A stretch of DNA of 64,000 nucleotides from Chaunax sp. Z400 (lineage: Eukaryota > Chordata > Actinopteri > Lophiiformes > Chaunacidae), in contig CM075201.1 in NCBI GenBank assembly GCA_037577475.1, forward strand, positions 11,761,501-11,825,500, in the 5' to 3' direction. Each line of letters begins with the position of its first letter. Within the stretch, counting starts at the first letter, position 1. The notes beneath the pieces were generated by a model. That model searched no databases. It was not told the origin of the DNA and was given only the letters and a program-made list of their open reading frames with translations. Shown here in pieces: positions 1 through 11,630 of this stretch. Made by a program: the position numbers and the translations under genes.

Positions 1-2059
1 TGGCCTCAGCAAAAATAAAAACAAGAGCAACGAAAGAAACGGCAAAACCAATAAGCCACTAAACATTATACAAATTGAGAATTTCTTAAACCCAGTCCCA
101 AATTTAAACCACATTGGTTGACCATGATTTCAGTCACAATGAAGGAATATGAGCTGAGCTTAATACCCTATAATCAATCAGAATTGATTGTGACTAACCG
201 TCTTCTTCCCCTTAAATCAACCTCAGTGGTACCCAAAACATTTCTGCTGCACTTACAACAATACAATATAAACAATATATGTGTATCTTCAGAAATGATC
301 TGATTTATACTTGCAACCATATTATTTAATCAAAATATAAGAAAACTAATTCTGCAAAGGTTAATTTCCACTATCTCAGTATAGACAATAATGCAGTCTG
401 TTATTATAGAACCAACACTTTTTTAAAAAAAAACATAGATTCTATTAATAAGTCACTGGTGGTGGTACTGATGTACAGGCATTAGCTCCCCGAGGATGGA
501 GAGAAATTCATTCCGCATTGTGTCAAAAAAAAAAAAAAATCTCAACCAGCCTCTCAAAACTACTGTTTGAAAACTGAGGGTTGCAGTAAATGTTGTAATG
601 TGGTAATGATCCAGCAGATGGCAGACACGTGACATGATTGACGTCACAAAACAACGCTTCTCTCTCCTCTGAGCACTAATAATGCACGACTTGTGTAATC
701 ATTAGTAGCAGATGAGATTGTATGAGCAGCAGCAGCAAACAGCAGCTGCCATTATATTGACATGAAAAGCCCAGTCCTTGCTGAAAATCCCTGTGACATA
801 ATAAGAATAGAAATGTCCCTTAGCTGGTTGATCTTCTCACTTAATCCTGTTTTGGCTTCTTCACACAGTCAGTGTGTAGGATGAGCTCAATGATATTCTT
901 TTTACCTCACATGACAATTACCCCTTTGATCCATGCTCAAACCACATGATGCGTTTAATATCTCTTAAGAACAGGCACAGAATTTACAAAACACCTTATA
1001 AAAACCCCAAAATGAAATGAAAAGTATTAAGTTAGACTAGATTTGACTACAATCTGGTCTGATGTTCATTCAGTTCATACGTCTTGTGAAATATTTCTAT
1101 CTTCTGGTGAACAAAATGACTGCAGGTTATGAACTTGAAAGACTTCATCAGTGCTCTTCATGTGTTGAGAAGATTCTTCAACTTTTAATGATAAAATGAC
1201 CAAATTCAGTGACATTTGTCACGATTAAAGGAGCGTTTATGAGCATAAGGTGGAGGCAAAACATCACTTCTATGTCCAAACTTCACACATTCAGAGGGGG
1301 TCACATGATCACCAATGTTTGTTTGTTTTTTCTGTTTGCCCAAAAGATGTCTTGCTCAAAGATTTTGATGAAACTTTGTGTAGGGATGGATCTTGGGCTT
1401 AGGAGGAGTGAGAGGTGGATCCTGGTATGGATCTGGATCATCTTTCTTCAACAAGGAGAGATAAGGCTTTTTTGTAACATTTTTATACTATCAGCAAAAT
1501 AATAATAATAGGTCAATAAAAGTACACAGGCATAGACGACTCATGATGTCCCACAACCAATTAACCAATCAACCAACCATTAAGTGAGGGGCTATTCTCT
1601 AAGACCCACATTTCTTTAAATTGGTGGAATATTTGAAATGATTTTTTTTAAACTATGGCTGTCTATACTTGTCTTTAAGTAGCTTTTGTGTCTACAAATT
1701 TTTCTAACTTAGCAAATACATTCTATAAATATAAAATTCACAGTTATTGCTGCGGATAAACCCCTATTTTTTGCACAAGAGATAACATTTGTATCATATC
1801 ATAGCAATCAGTTGTGAAGATAGTGTATTCAAAAGCATTTAAGCTGTTCTGAACAAATAAATATTCTGAGGGCAGATTTTGCGTATATAAACAAGTGATT
1901 TTAGTATTTTGGATTTTTCTCCTGCTGCCTTCTGGCCCTTCTTGTTTAATTCTGCCCATTTCATTTGGTGCCTAGATTAGAGGTTTTCAGTGTATCTGAC
2001 ATAATAAGAGTTTCAGACTAATGCCACCCTTCTCAGTCCAAATGGTGCTACCAAGCTGC
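1..2059. repeat. Segmental duplication copy 1, left part (pairs with 54826-56873)
   Basis: This stretch is repeated almost base for base at 54826-56873 with a constant offset of 54825 up to about 1.75 kb. Only a handful of substitutions are visible. Two small indels follow: an 8-bp insertion in the second copy near 56607, and loss in the second copy of 19 bp lying between two GCCC tetramers at 1935 and 1954. Window position 1 already lies inside the duplication, so the true left end is outside the window. No convincing gene lies here; the short open frames lack recognisable motifs. Confidence 0.95.
1285..1450 (+). repeat. Fragment of a fish interspersed repeat
   Basis: Contains phrases such as TTTTGATGAAACTTTGTG, 'gggatgg' and several GGATC-containing words. 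These match the style of the longer repeat at 53505-54672 (same 'gatgaaactttgtg' and 'gtggatcc' words). It is also present in the second copy at about 56110-56275. I recognise the family as a common teleost dispersed repeat but cannot give its formal name. Confidence 0.55.
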
Positions 2060-4249
2060 CAGCAGGACTCCTGAGCAGGGGGGGGGGGATCTAGTATTAG
2101 GCGTATCCATGCACAGAGCATTGCTCATTTTCTTTAAACGCCTTTTTCCCTGGCAGAAAAGGCAGACCGCTCTGTCATCCTCCTCCAAAAGCCCCTCATT
2201 AGAAAATCTGCTGCAGACAAAGCTACTTGAGACAGCACAATGGTGACGCCCCACATGGTCATTTGAAAGAGCAGAAGAAATCCAGGTCATATGTTACTTT
2301 CCTGAATCCCCTGTCCATAATTTTGACTCATGCACCGACCTACAGTACAAATCCTCTGTTTAGTTTCACCCATTATGTTTCAAATATTAAGCTAAGGGAT
2401 GGTGGGTCGATACATATTTTCTATGATAAAGATAATAGAGCAAATAAGCTGAATTAGCAAATATAAAAAGGTAAAAAGAAGAAAAAACAAGCATCTGTGA
2501 TTTATTGGTGTATGATGATAATGATGAAGAAAGAAAAAGCTTCTTTGCCAATGTCTCATCACATGACGTCATCCTCTGTTGCTCATGGTGGTCCTCCTGG
2601 AATGGCTGCTGCTGCTGCTGATTAGGCTCAGAATAAGCCTTTCAAGTTTTTCTGTCCATGAATAAGCTTCCATGGTAACTGATGAGGCCTTGTCTGATGA
2701 CGCTGTCATGACTAGAGCGCTTTGCCCTGCTATCTCCTCTTTACTGTAACAACAACATCCCATCATGAGTCACACTGTGGTCACACAGCGTGAGCAGACA
2801 TACCTGATTTAAAGTTAACAGTTAACCCAAAAGTGACCCATTCACTCATTTTTTCATTCATTCTTTCAGTGTTATCGGATTTCATAGTTTATTTGATCAC
2901 TTCCTGTCATTTTTACTATAACTATATCACAGAGTTACTTGTTATTTAAAGTATTTCCAAATATGCCACTCCCTCCTCCACTCAAATATTGTGCTTTTTA
3001 CTCCTCTACATCTGACTCATTGAATTCTACAGTCAACAAATAAATTATAGGTGACGATAATAGAAGAACAGTGGTGGGAAATTCACAAGCTAGCTAGCAG
3101 CCTGCTTTGTAAACACTCTGCAACACGTCAATGCATCAATACTTCCTATTCATCATTATAATGTACATTATTCTGAAACGGCCGCTCTGCATAATTAATA
3201 CTTTAGTTTTGGTACTTAAAAAAAATAGTTTTAGTGCTTTTACTTTAAGATTCTGAATGCATGACGATGACTTGTATTTGTACAATGCAGTATTTCTACA
3301 CTGTGGTATTTACTTTTATGTATTTACTCAGATCTGAGTACTTCTTCAGCCACCGACAGATGTTGAGATATGGACAAACATTTATTGTCTCCTGAAGAGC
3401 ACAGGAGCTCAAAGTCACCTTGAAACCTCAGCCTGCTCAAATGTTGTCATGTCGTTTGCGTTGCTTCCCTTCAGCGAGTGTTTCATTCCGTCCTCCAGGT
3501 CGGTCCAGCATACAAGTGCGTCTCCGAGCAGCTGGGTTACAAGGGACTTTTTCAAGGTCATGTTGACAGTCAGTGTTGAGGAGGGCGACAGCACGTCTCC
3601 TTCTTTTCCTGCACTCTGATTTAGCAGCTGGCCAGGAGATCTAAACTGACGGCTTTCCAGTTTCAAGCCTATTCTCTGGACTACTGCGGCTGCAGTGACT
3701 GCAGAATGCTGAAGCAGGTTATTAGAGGGGCAGTGATGGATGAATTTGGACTGCTGAGATGAAGGCTTTCTCGCCGCATCATCATCACTGTCATCATTTC
3801 ACGATTTCAGCTCCAACAAAAAAGGGCGACACTGCGATTAGCAAACAGGGTTATGAAGATGGTAGTGTTTGGCTACTAATATTTAGGGAGTCGTCTTGGT
3901 TTAAGAATAGTAGGTGGGACCATTGTAGTTGTTACTTTGATGTGGGCAAAACCAGATGGAGTCACGTGTGTCAGTACAAGAATAAATGAAGACTTCATTT
4001 GGTGCCACAGTGACATTAGGACACAGAAAAATCTAATATAGGCGTCACTACTTTACACAATGACAGACATATTTATGAGAGAGTCCAGTGTTTTGTGTTC
4101 TATAAGGCCCCACTTGGCTTCACCGTCACTCTGCTGCCCCACTGAGTTCCTGGATGTCCACCTGTCTCTCAGTGGCTCAAACACTCTGGGCCTGTCTGCC
4201 AGCTTGTGGACATCTGTTTACTTCCTCCTCCTTCAGTTGTCATGGTTGC

Positions 4250-4283
4250 ATCCCCCCCCCCCCCCCCCCCCACACACACACAC
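4250..4283. repeat. Poly-C followed by (CA)n simple repeat
   Basis: About twenty C residues run directly into a short CA-dinucleotide run. The long proline/histidine stretches in overlapping frames here are artefacts of this tract. Confidence 0.9.
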
Positions 4284-6939
4284 CCATACTATCCCAATCA
4301 GACCCCTCCCCTCGCCGGACAGCCTTCTCCACCCCTCTCTCGTGTTTCCCCAAGACGCCAGCTGTGAACCACTTATGCTTATCCTGCAGTCCACCTCATT
4401 CAACCCTGTCATATCTCCAGCCAGCAGAACACAAATGTGGTCTGTTTGTACTGGTTTAAATATGCATAATGTGTATATGTCCATCAAGGTTTCAAAAAAA
4501 AAACTAATTAGATAACTGGAATTGTGTACAAATAGGAGAGAGAAAGGCAAATAACATTTGGAAAATAACCATTGTTTCTGTTTATTATATAGTGGCCACC
4601 AGAGTAAAACACAAATAATGATATGCTGTACGTATGCTATGTAGTTACTTTCTAAGGTTGATTTACATTTTATGATATTTATATTGTTTTAAAAAAAAAT
4701 TCAAATCAGATATGAGCATGTCAGAAAGCTAACCATTATCTGTCATGTTATCATGACTTGAACTTGACATATTGCAGGGTACAGCAGATTCAATCTAAAG
4801 GTTTGGCATTAAATCCTAGTCATTACTAGGAAGGACAATATTAACTAAGTTGCCAAAGTCCTAATATGTTTGAGGCAGAATTTAAATAGCTTTATGTAGT
4901 CTGTTATTATGGGGTTCTTTATTTGAAAGTAATGATGCATGAAAGCATTGTCAATCTTGTTTAAAATGATCTAAAATAATTACTTCTTTTATTCGTTGAC
5001 ATGATTATTAAATGTTAAATATAATCTTTTCACATATTCAGATCATTAAGAGCCGTCCAGTCTGAAGACTCAATGTTTAAACATATGAATGGTGAGTTAG
5101 TTGGTGTATTTGGCCTGTGGTCCTGAGTTGGTTGTGCTTTCATGGGTGAGTACTTTTTTTTTTTTTTTGCACCTCCACATTTCCATTCCATTCCAACATT
5201 GGTTGAAATATGAGTATGAAGAAAGACGTTATGAAAAGTGAAACACTTTCAAACTATCATTCAGACTCTGTGTGACAGAATTATACATTTGGGACCTTTA
5301 TTTTCTTTAAATCCAAGTCAAAGAATCAGAGCAACACCTGAAACAGTGTTTTATGATCATTTCATGGCTGAAAAGGAAATATCATGACCTGCTTTGCAAA
5401 GCCACTGGGTACATGTTCAGTTTTGGCCTGAAACACTGTGTGACACAGCTCCCCACTGAGAGCCAAATTTCCAAATCTGCTCCTCATCCCATATGCCCCC
5501 AACCTAATAAACCACCCCCTGCATCGACACACTCTCTCCTGTCTGCTCTGACAGACTGCAGGCAGTGGGCAGCAGCCCATGGGGAGCTCACTGAGGGAGG
5601 TGCGGAGCAGCCAGTGATCAGAGTGAATCAGAGTTATGCGTGACATTCAAAGGAGAGGCTCCAGAATGTGAGAACAGCTGAGTTTAAAAGTGAAGCTTTT
5701 CAGCCTGAGGGGAGAGGAATAGATGACAAAGGGAGTCCAGCCTGCTGTGAAAAGAGTCAACTCCTTTTGTTGGCTCTTTAACAAAAAGAGACCTGTTCTC
5801 CATTCAAAGCAGTGGGCTTGGCATCAAAGTAGATCAATTAACTAATGAACACGGTTGCCACGGTAAATCATCTTCGCACTCAGGTTCATGTCCTCACAGC
5901 ATGAACAGGTGAAATGTCACGTGTAACTATGTCAACAAGAAATAGAAAAGACATCTACTTCCAATCAATCCACAAGATCCAACTGGAGTTACAAATATAG
6001 TTAAACAGCATTAGACCAAAGATGAACTCTAAGGGACCTTATACATTGTATGATGCCCCAGTTTTGAGGCCTAGAAGTCATTACCTTTCAAGGAATAACA
6101 TAACAATGGAGCCCATTTGTTTGGCGATGTTACGTCTGTGTTTTTCTGGCCACATTCGAGCCTGTTGGGACTATCATGTGACACCTCTGAAGCTCTACAT
6201 CTCACCTTTCTCTGATCCATGACACCTCCTATAGAGGCTCCACTAGCCTGACAGAGCTGTCGGTGAAACTGATATCGCTCTACAATAACTAGCACAGAGC
6301 CCTTTTTATGTAAACCAGTTATATAGCCACAAGGTTGAGAACAGTTTACATCCCCCACCTTGTAATTTAATATGAATTCATGGCCAATGTGGGCTTTATA
6401 GTGACGAGGTGTTTCGGTTTCTTCGGCTTGGCAGTTTCTCTCTGTGTAACATTTGCAAGAAGAATCTGACAGACTTCTCCACACATCATTTTACTTCATT
6501 TATCAGGTAAAAATCGAGCACAGACATTTGTTCCCCCCAGGGATCGGTTGTCATTCCCATCACCAGATAGGCCTGTCTTATTATTCTTGGTATCATTAAG
6601 TGTAAACATGTAAAAGTAGAATTCAAGAGTGAATAAAATAACTTTCCTTTGATATATTTCCCTCCGAAGCCGTGTGACATATTTTCAGACTACAGCGCAT
6701 GAGTTCTGTCAGAAGCAAAGGTAAGAAAGTCATGTGTCTCATGTGTGAATGTGAGCAATCTGGATGTTAAGAGTTAAAATAGTAACAACAAAGTGATCAG
6801 TAGACTCCTCCAACGCCATTGTCACTAAAACCTGAACAGTCAGAGAATAGTTTCCAGGGAATGTCAGTAATCATCGTACCCAGGCCACATTGTAGCACTC
6901 ACCATGGTGATGACGACGTCCTTGTGCTTAGATTTAGCA

Positions 6940-7240
6940 TATTAGTGGCTCCAGATCTATTTTTCATCTACAATTAATTTTATTTCCTTTCACAGATACA
7001 TGAAATCCTTTTGAATGACTGTGAATTTGTATTATCTCAGCTACATATTGGTGGCAGAGCTCTGCCGCTCTCTGTCACTGAAATGTCCGACCCTCCAGAT
7101 ATAGTCCTGAACCTCACAGGGTCCAAAGGAACAACATTAGTCAGCCATGCCTGAGTATTTCTAATTTGATTGGTCTATTGTTATTTTTCATGATATTGGC
7201 ATATGGCAAAATGAAAAAAGTTACTATCTCAGCGAAAAAG
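6940..7240 (+). repeat. Unnamed dispersed repeat, member 1
   Basis: Shares an ordered series of words with 25490-25790 and 49690-49850: a 'cacagatacat' segment, then 'gaatgact.tga', then ATTATCTCAGCTACATATTGG, then 'gctctctgt', and later 'tgagtattt.taattt' and 'atttttcat.atattggca'. Divergence between members is substantial, so this looks like an old interspersed element. I see no coding potential or clear terminal inverted repeats. Confidence 0.65.
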
Positions 7241-7639
7241 TCACAAAGTGAGGCAGAATCTGCATCTACCCTGTGTCCCAAGACCCACCCCAACAAAAAA
7301 GTCCATCAAAATCCACTGACACCTTTTCAGCATGTCTTGTGGAGAAACAAGCGTCCATACATGGACACAAAACACAAACCTAATATATATCCTGAAGCTT
7401 TATGTTCTCTCAACAAAGAGCCTCAAACTGGTTTGTCTCACTGATGGACATGGACACAATCAGAGAGCCACAGTCTTATTGGGTGATCAGAACCTATCAG
7501 GAGCTGGAATGAAGGGATTCCTAAAAAAATAAAATAAATTCTAAAGAAGAATTTCACTTTCACCTATTAACAGAAAATACACACTCATAATAAGATATCT
7601 TATCTTCAGCCTTTATTCTAATGCATAATCGCCTATTTC

Positions 7640-7866
7640 CTACCTTTGCTGAGGCTGATGTCAGCTCCACCCCAGCCCCACGCACATTGGGCGGGTCCGG
7701 GGCTCGTTGGCTTTAGGACCCAGTGGCTCTTCCATTGAGGCAGGCAGCGGCTCGGCTGAGGCAGACAAAGGCAAAAAGGAGAGACGGCGTGCCGGTATCC
7801 TGCAGCATCGACGCTCACATTCACACACACACACACGCTCCCTTCAGTCCGTGAGCTGCGACGCAG
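7640..7866 (+). promoter_or_regulatory. Putative dcx promoter and first (5'UTR) exon
   Basis: A GC- and CpG-rich island in otherwise AT-rich DNA, with a GC-box-like GGGCGGGTCCGGGGC at about 7689. It ends in a strong splice donor (GCAG then GTGAGT at 7867). The next acceptor followed by a dcx start codon is at 11204, so the simplest reading is a non-coding first exon with its promoter. The transcription start cannot be placed from sequence, and no TATA box is obvious. The open frame crossing it (7707-7931) has no recognisable domain. The island is missing from the second copy. Confidence 0.5.
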
Positions 7867-10800
7867 GTGAGTTTTCTACCGGGTGGGATCATCCGCAGAC
7901 TTTAGGCCTACTGATGAGAGGAGAAAATTAAAAATGTTTTTTTTTTTTTTTCATTATGGAAGTTTGGATGACAGGAGGTGTTTCTGTGCGGAGGAAATCA
8001 TTTTAGGTTTAGATGCGTGTTTGAGCAGGTGGATTGAGAAAGAAGGTGTGAGCACACCCGACCCTTCCTCCTTAAAGAAAAACCCGCGGCTCAGAACCAT
8101 ATGGCCTCGCTCCCATATCACACATGAAAAGTGTCGCATGATGAAACTTTTCTCCCGTTTGATTTAGAACTAGTTCTGTGCGTTTCTGGATTTACGCTGT
8201 ACCCGGATCAGCTATGATGAGGATGACTGGAGTCAATATGTGGTGCTGGTTTGTCAGGAGTGTGCAGTCATTGGTGTGCTGTGTGGGTGTCTCAGACTGG
8301 AACACAGAACCAGTGAGAACATACCAGTGATACTTCACAATGTTGCTGCAGTGTTGGTTTGAATGCTCAGAGCAGCCTTTAATTTTGGAGATATTGATTG
8401 TGGCGGTGGTTTTATCCAGCTATTGATAAGTCTGTAGTGTATCAATCAACCGTGAAGAGAGACGATCACGATGCACAGCACAGCTGTGTGTCTGGTTCTT
8501 TGAATGTGTGTAAATCTGGAGTCATGCTTGGAGAATGAGCTGGCTGCTCCTCCAGCATGAGCTGTGATGATGATGTCACTCTGAAGGCAGGCATCCTGTC
8601 TGAGACAATGGACTGTCCTTTTTGATGCTCCGCTGGGGAAGGGTCACTGTTAGCTCTGCCCGTAAGTGTGTCAGATGGGCCTGAAACCTGGCCTTTGTCA
8701 CAGCTGAGGAGCATCCATTCCACAGAGGGCCCACCCCCTATCAGCGTGCCTGTCATAAAACCCCAGTCAGCAGCACAGCCAGGAGTGGGCAGTGGATTGG
8801 AGGGCCCGGCCACATGGATGCGGCGGCAGCATGTTCTCTTCTATCTAATAGCATCTGTTTGCCAGTGTGGTGCTCTATACAGTACTGTAAACTTACATGC
8901 ATTATACAGGGCTTTAAACCACCGGTTACTGAAGGATTGCAAACTGATAAAGGCTTTATGAGCAAAACCATTAGACACTGTTTCATTCATTAGAATGAAA
9001 AGGTTGAAAGAGGCTCAAAGTAAATTGCACAGTTCTGCAATGTCACTATTGCACATGAAGACAATGCAATGTTAATGCTCGATTAATATATTCTGTGCAG
9101 CCCTAATATCATTCTACTCAAATAATTATGATGTTTAAATGTTTTCTACCTGTAACTAGAAGCCCTTCATTTTGAGGGTTAGTTTGAATGAAAATATATA
9201 TAAGTGTATATTGAATATAAAATAAAAAATAATACGCAAAATTCAGACACTTCCATAACAAATGTCACACAGGGATGTCAGACAGGGTGTCTTTATGGGT
9301 GTGTATTTGAAAGGTACAGTTCAAAGAGCTTTTGAGGACTAAATTGGTCATTTGGTCATCAGGTGGCAGGTTAATAGGAAGCAAATAGTCTTCAAATAGA
9401 AAATCTTCCCGCCTGGTCAGCCCATCTCGGATAAGTGGCTATTTGATTATTGGCTGAAGAGATTTGCATCATTTCCAAGAAGCAGGATGAGCTGGGTCTC
9501 CTGTAACATTCAAATCTCCAAGAAACAGTGAAAAACAAGGTTAAACACAAGGTTAACATTTTCTTTCAAGCGATGAAAGCTTCAACTATAGCTTCGGTCA
9601 CAGCATGGTGAAACCTGAGATCTCAGTAGAAAAGCACTGATAATGCTTAAACTCTGTTGCTGTAACACTTCAAAAGTTGTCCTACTACCCGAATTCTTCA
9701 ACACGTTGACGTTTTGGTATCACAGATCCTTCACCTAATGCACTTTGATGGCACTGGATCATACAGCTGTACATACAAACAGCAGCAAAGGAGTCATTCA
9801 TTTCAGATGGCTAAACCAACAATCAACAGGTTACTAAATATTCAAGGATTTTAAATCACTACCCATGAACTCTATTAGTTGTTCATGTGCCAGTTACTGA
9901 TTCATCTCTGCTGGTGAGACACTGCTCACAAGTGCATGTAGGCGGAATGCAGAAGAAGAGGCAGAGATGTGCACCATGCTACAGTGGATGAAGCAAAATT
10001 ATGCCACTATTGTATTAGGTTTATTGGCAAATATACTCCTTATAAGCTGTTTGCAATAACCAAATTACACAACAACAGTTTAAATAGCTCCGTTTTTTTT
10101 TACACATTCAACACAAAATGCTTCTTTACTGACTACTGCGTTCTCAAAATTATTCAAAGCCCTGAATGTTGTCCCTCATAATAGCACAGATTTGCAAATC
10201 AGATGTTGTCTGCAAACCTTCAAGGACTTACTTTAGCAGTAGTCCTAAGGTTTTTTTTTCAGTTAAGGCCTACATTTGCATAGAGAGGAGAGATGAGATT
10301 AATGCCGTGCACAAACAGGGAAAAGGACACAAAAAGACAGAGAGGGCACTGGAAGTTTCCCGAGATACAGTTGGAAGAAAAGCTCGCCATTTCACGAGAC
10401 AATGAGTTCTAGTCTTTAGGATATAATCATCATATAATGATATTCTATATACCATCAAATCATTGCTGGTTAGCCCATTAACGTGTGCTAATCTAGTCAA
10501 TCATAGTCTAATCTCTTTGTACAATCCTATTTTTGTATACTCAAATCTCTTTCTTTAGAATCACTGACTGTAACTTTCTGAGTATTTAATCGTGACATTT
10601 AAAGGCAGTCCTTGTTAAAAAATGGACACTTCCTGGTGATTAGTATTTAGTGTAGAGCTTCACACTATTTGAAAAAGTAAAGGATTTTCTAGACTCATAC
10701 TGCCCACAACAGTAGTTTAAGGACTTAAGCCTTAAGAGGTTATCTGGATTTGTTTGATAGTGCAGCTGATGTTCTTTGAAGTAGTCAGGATGTGTCACTG

Positions 10801-11204
10801 TTTGAGGCAAAGCTATCAATCACTACAGCCAAACATTTCTTAAATGAAAATGCATTGTCTCTGTTTTTGGTTCTACAAACTCATGGTGATAAACAGCAGT
10901 CGAGTTTGTTTTAGCAGAGCTCACCTCGTGTCATTGTTGTTCAGGCATCTTGGATGGGAAGAAGGGAACGAGTCATTTTTGGGTGACTCATGGCAAAAAA
11001 TAACCTAATAATCCTGACATACCAGGGATTATACATTGTTTGCTTTTTAATTGATCTTTTCCCTAGATTTTAAAAGTGGTTGTTTGGTACATACTTTTGA
11101 AACAAGCCAAAAATAGTTAATGCATAATTATTATCATTATTACTATTATTGGAGAATATAACTTTGTGATACAGATGATGTATTATTTTCCCTTCTGTTC
11201 CTAG
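7867..11204 (+). other. dcx intron 1 (putative)
   Basis: Runs from the GTGAGT donor after the CpG-rich exon to the pyrimidine-rich acceptor TTCCCTTCTGTTCCTAG just upstream of the dcx start codon. No coding exon is recognised inside it. It contains a short transposase-like remnant near 10.3 kb. Confidence 0.5.
10270..10405 (+). mobile_element. Possible degenerate Tc1-like transposase N-terminus
   Basis: One frame reads as a short helix-turn-helix-like peptide (…VHKQGKGHKKTERALEVSRD…, then TVGR) that resembles the DNA-binding start of Tc1/mariner transposases ('GKGYKxIAKAL…STV'). Only about 45 codons are open, with no catalytic domain or terminal repeats seen. The resemblance is by eye and weak; chance is possible. 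Confidence 0.25.
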
Positions 11205-11630
11205 ACTCTTCAGACCTGGTCAAAACCACCACACATCTGTCACATCTGTCACAACTTTCAGTCATCATGGAGCTAGACTTTGGACATTTTGATGAGCGAG
11301 ACAAGACATCCCGTACCCCACGGGGCGGACGCGCGAACGGACTTCCCAGCCCTACCCACAGCGCCCACTGCAGTTTCTACCGCACACGCACTCTGCAGGC
11401 CCTCACCAATGAGAAGAAAGCCAAAAAGGTGCGCTTCTACCGCAACGGAGACCGCTACTTCAAGGGCATCGTCTACGCTGTGGCCAATGACAGATTTCGC
11501 ACCTTTGACTCGCTCCTGGCTGACCTCACACGCTCACTTGCTGATCACATCAACTTACCACAGGGTGTCCGCTTCATCTTCACTATTGATGGCATGCGCA
11601 AGATCTCAACCTTGGATGAGCTAGAGGAAG
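11205..11630 (+). CDS. dcx: Doublecortin, coding exon 1 (N-terminus and most of DC1 domain)
   Basis: Encodes the start of doublecortin, the neuronal microtubule-binding protein of migrating neurons. The exon opens after an acceptor at 11204. The ATG at 11267 has A at -3 and G at +4 and begins MELDFGHFDERDKTSR, the diagnostic DCX N-terminus. DCLK1 and DCLK2, the kinase relatives, start differently. The linker (NGLPSPTHSAHCSFYRTRTL) keeps the Ser28-Pro site; residue 47, a phospho-serine in mammals, is Thr. The DC1 ubiquitin-like fold begins near residue 51 (KKVRFYRNGDRYFKG) and runs to the exon end. The donor GTAAGC at 11631 leaves phase 1 after 121 codons, matching the next exon. This exon has no counterpart in the second copy. 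Confidence 0.93.

Larger units (their letters stand above)
2060..7640. other. Intergenic DNA upstream of dcx, no gene recognised
   Basis: About 5.6 kb with no exon I can support. Open frames of 60-150 codons occur on both strands (for example minus 6071-6484, 137 codons) but none shows a known domain or a splice-supported structure. Low-complexity points are a CTG run near 2606-2620, a poly-C/CA tract at 4250-4283 and a poly-T tract near 5153-5168. The stretch is absent from the second duplicate copy. Confidence 0.6.

Noticed and set aside
4060..4550. Overlapping frames of 101-151 codons with long Pro/His or Gly runs
   Set aside because: Created by the poly-C/CA tract; no known domain on either side.
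6071..6484. 137-codon minus-strand open frame
   Set aside because: No recognisable motif, no splice support and no counterpart in the second copy; could not be claimed as a gene.
11280..11624. 114-codon frame overlapping dcx coding exon 1
   Set aside because: Frame shadow of the GC-rich doublecortin exon.
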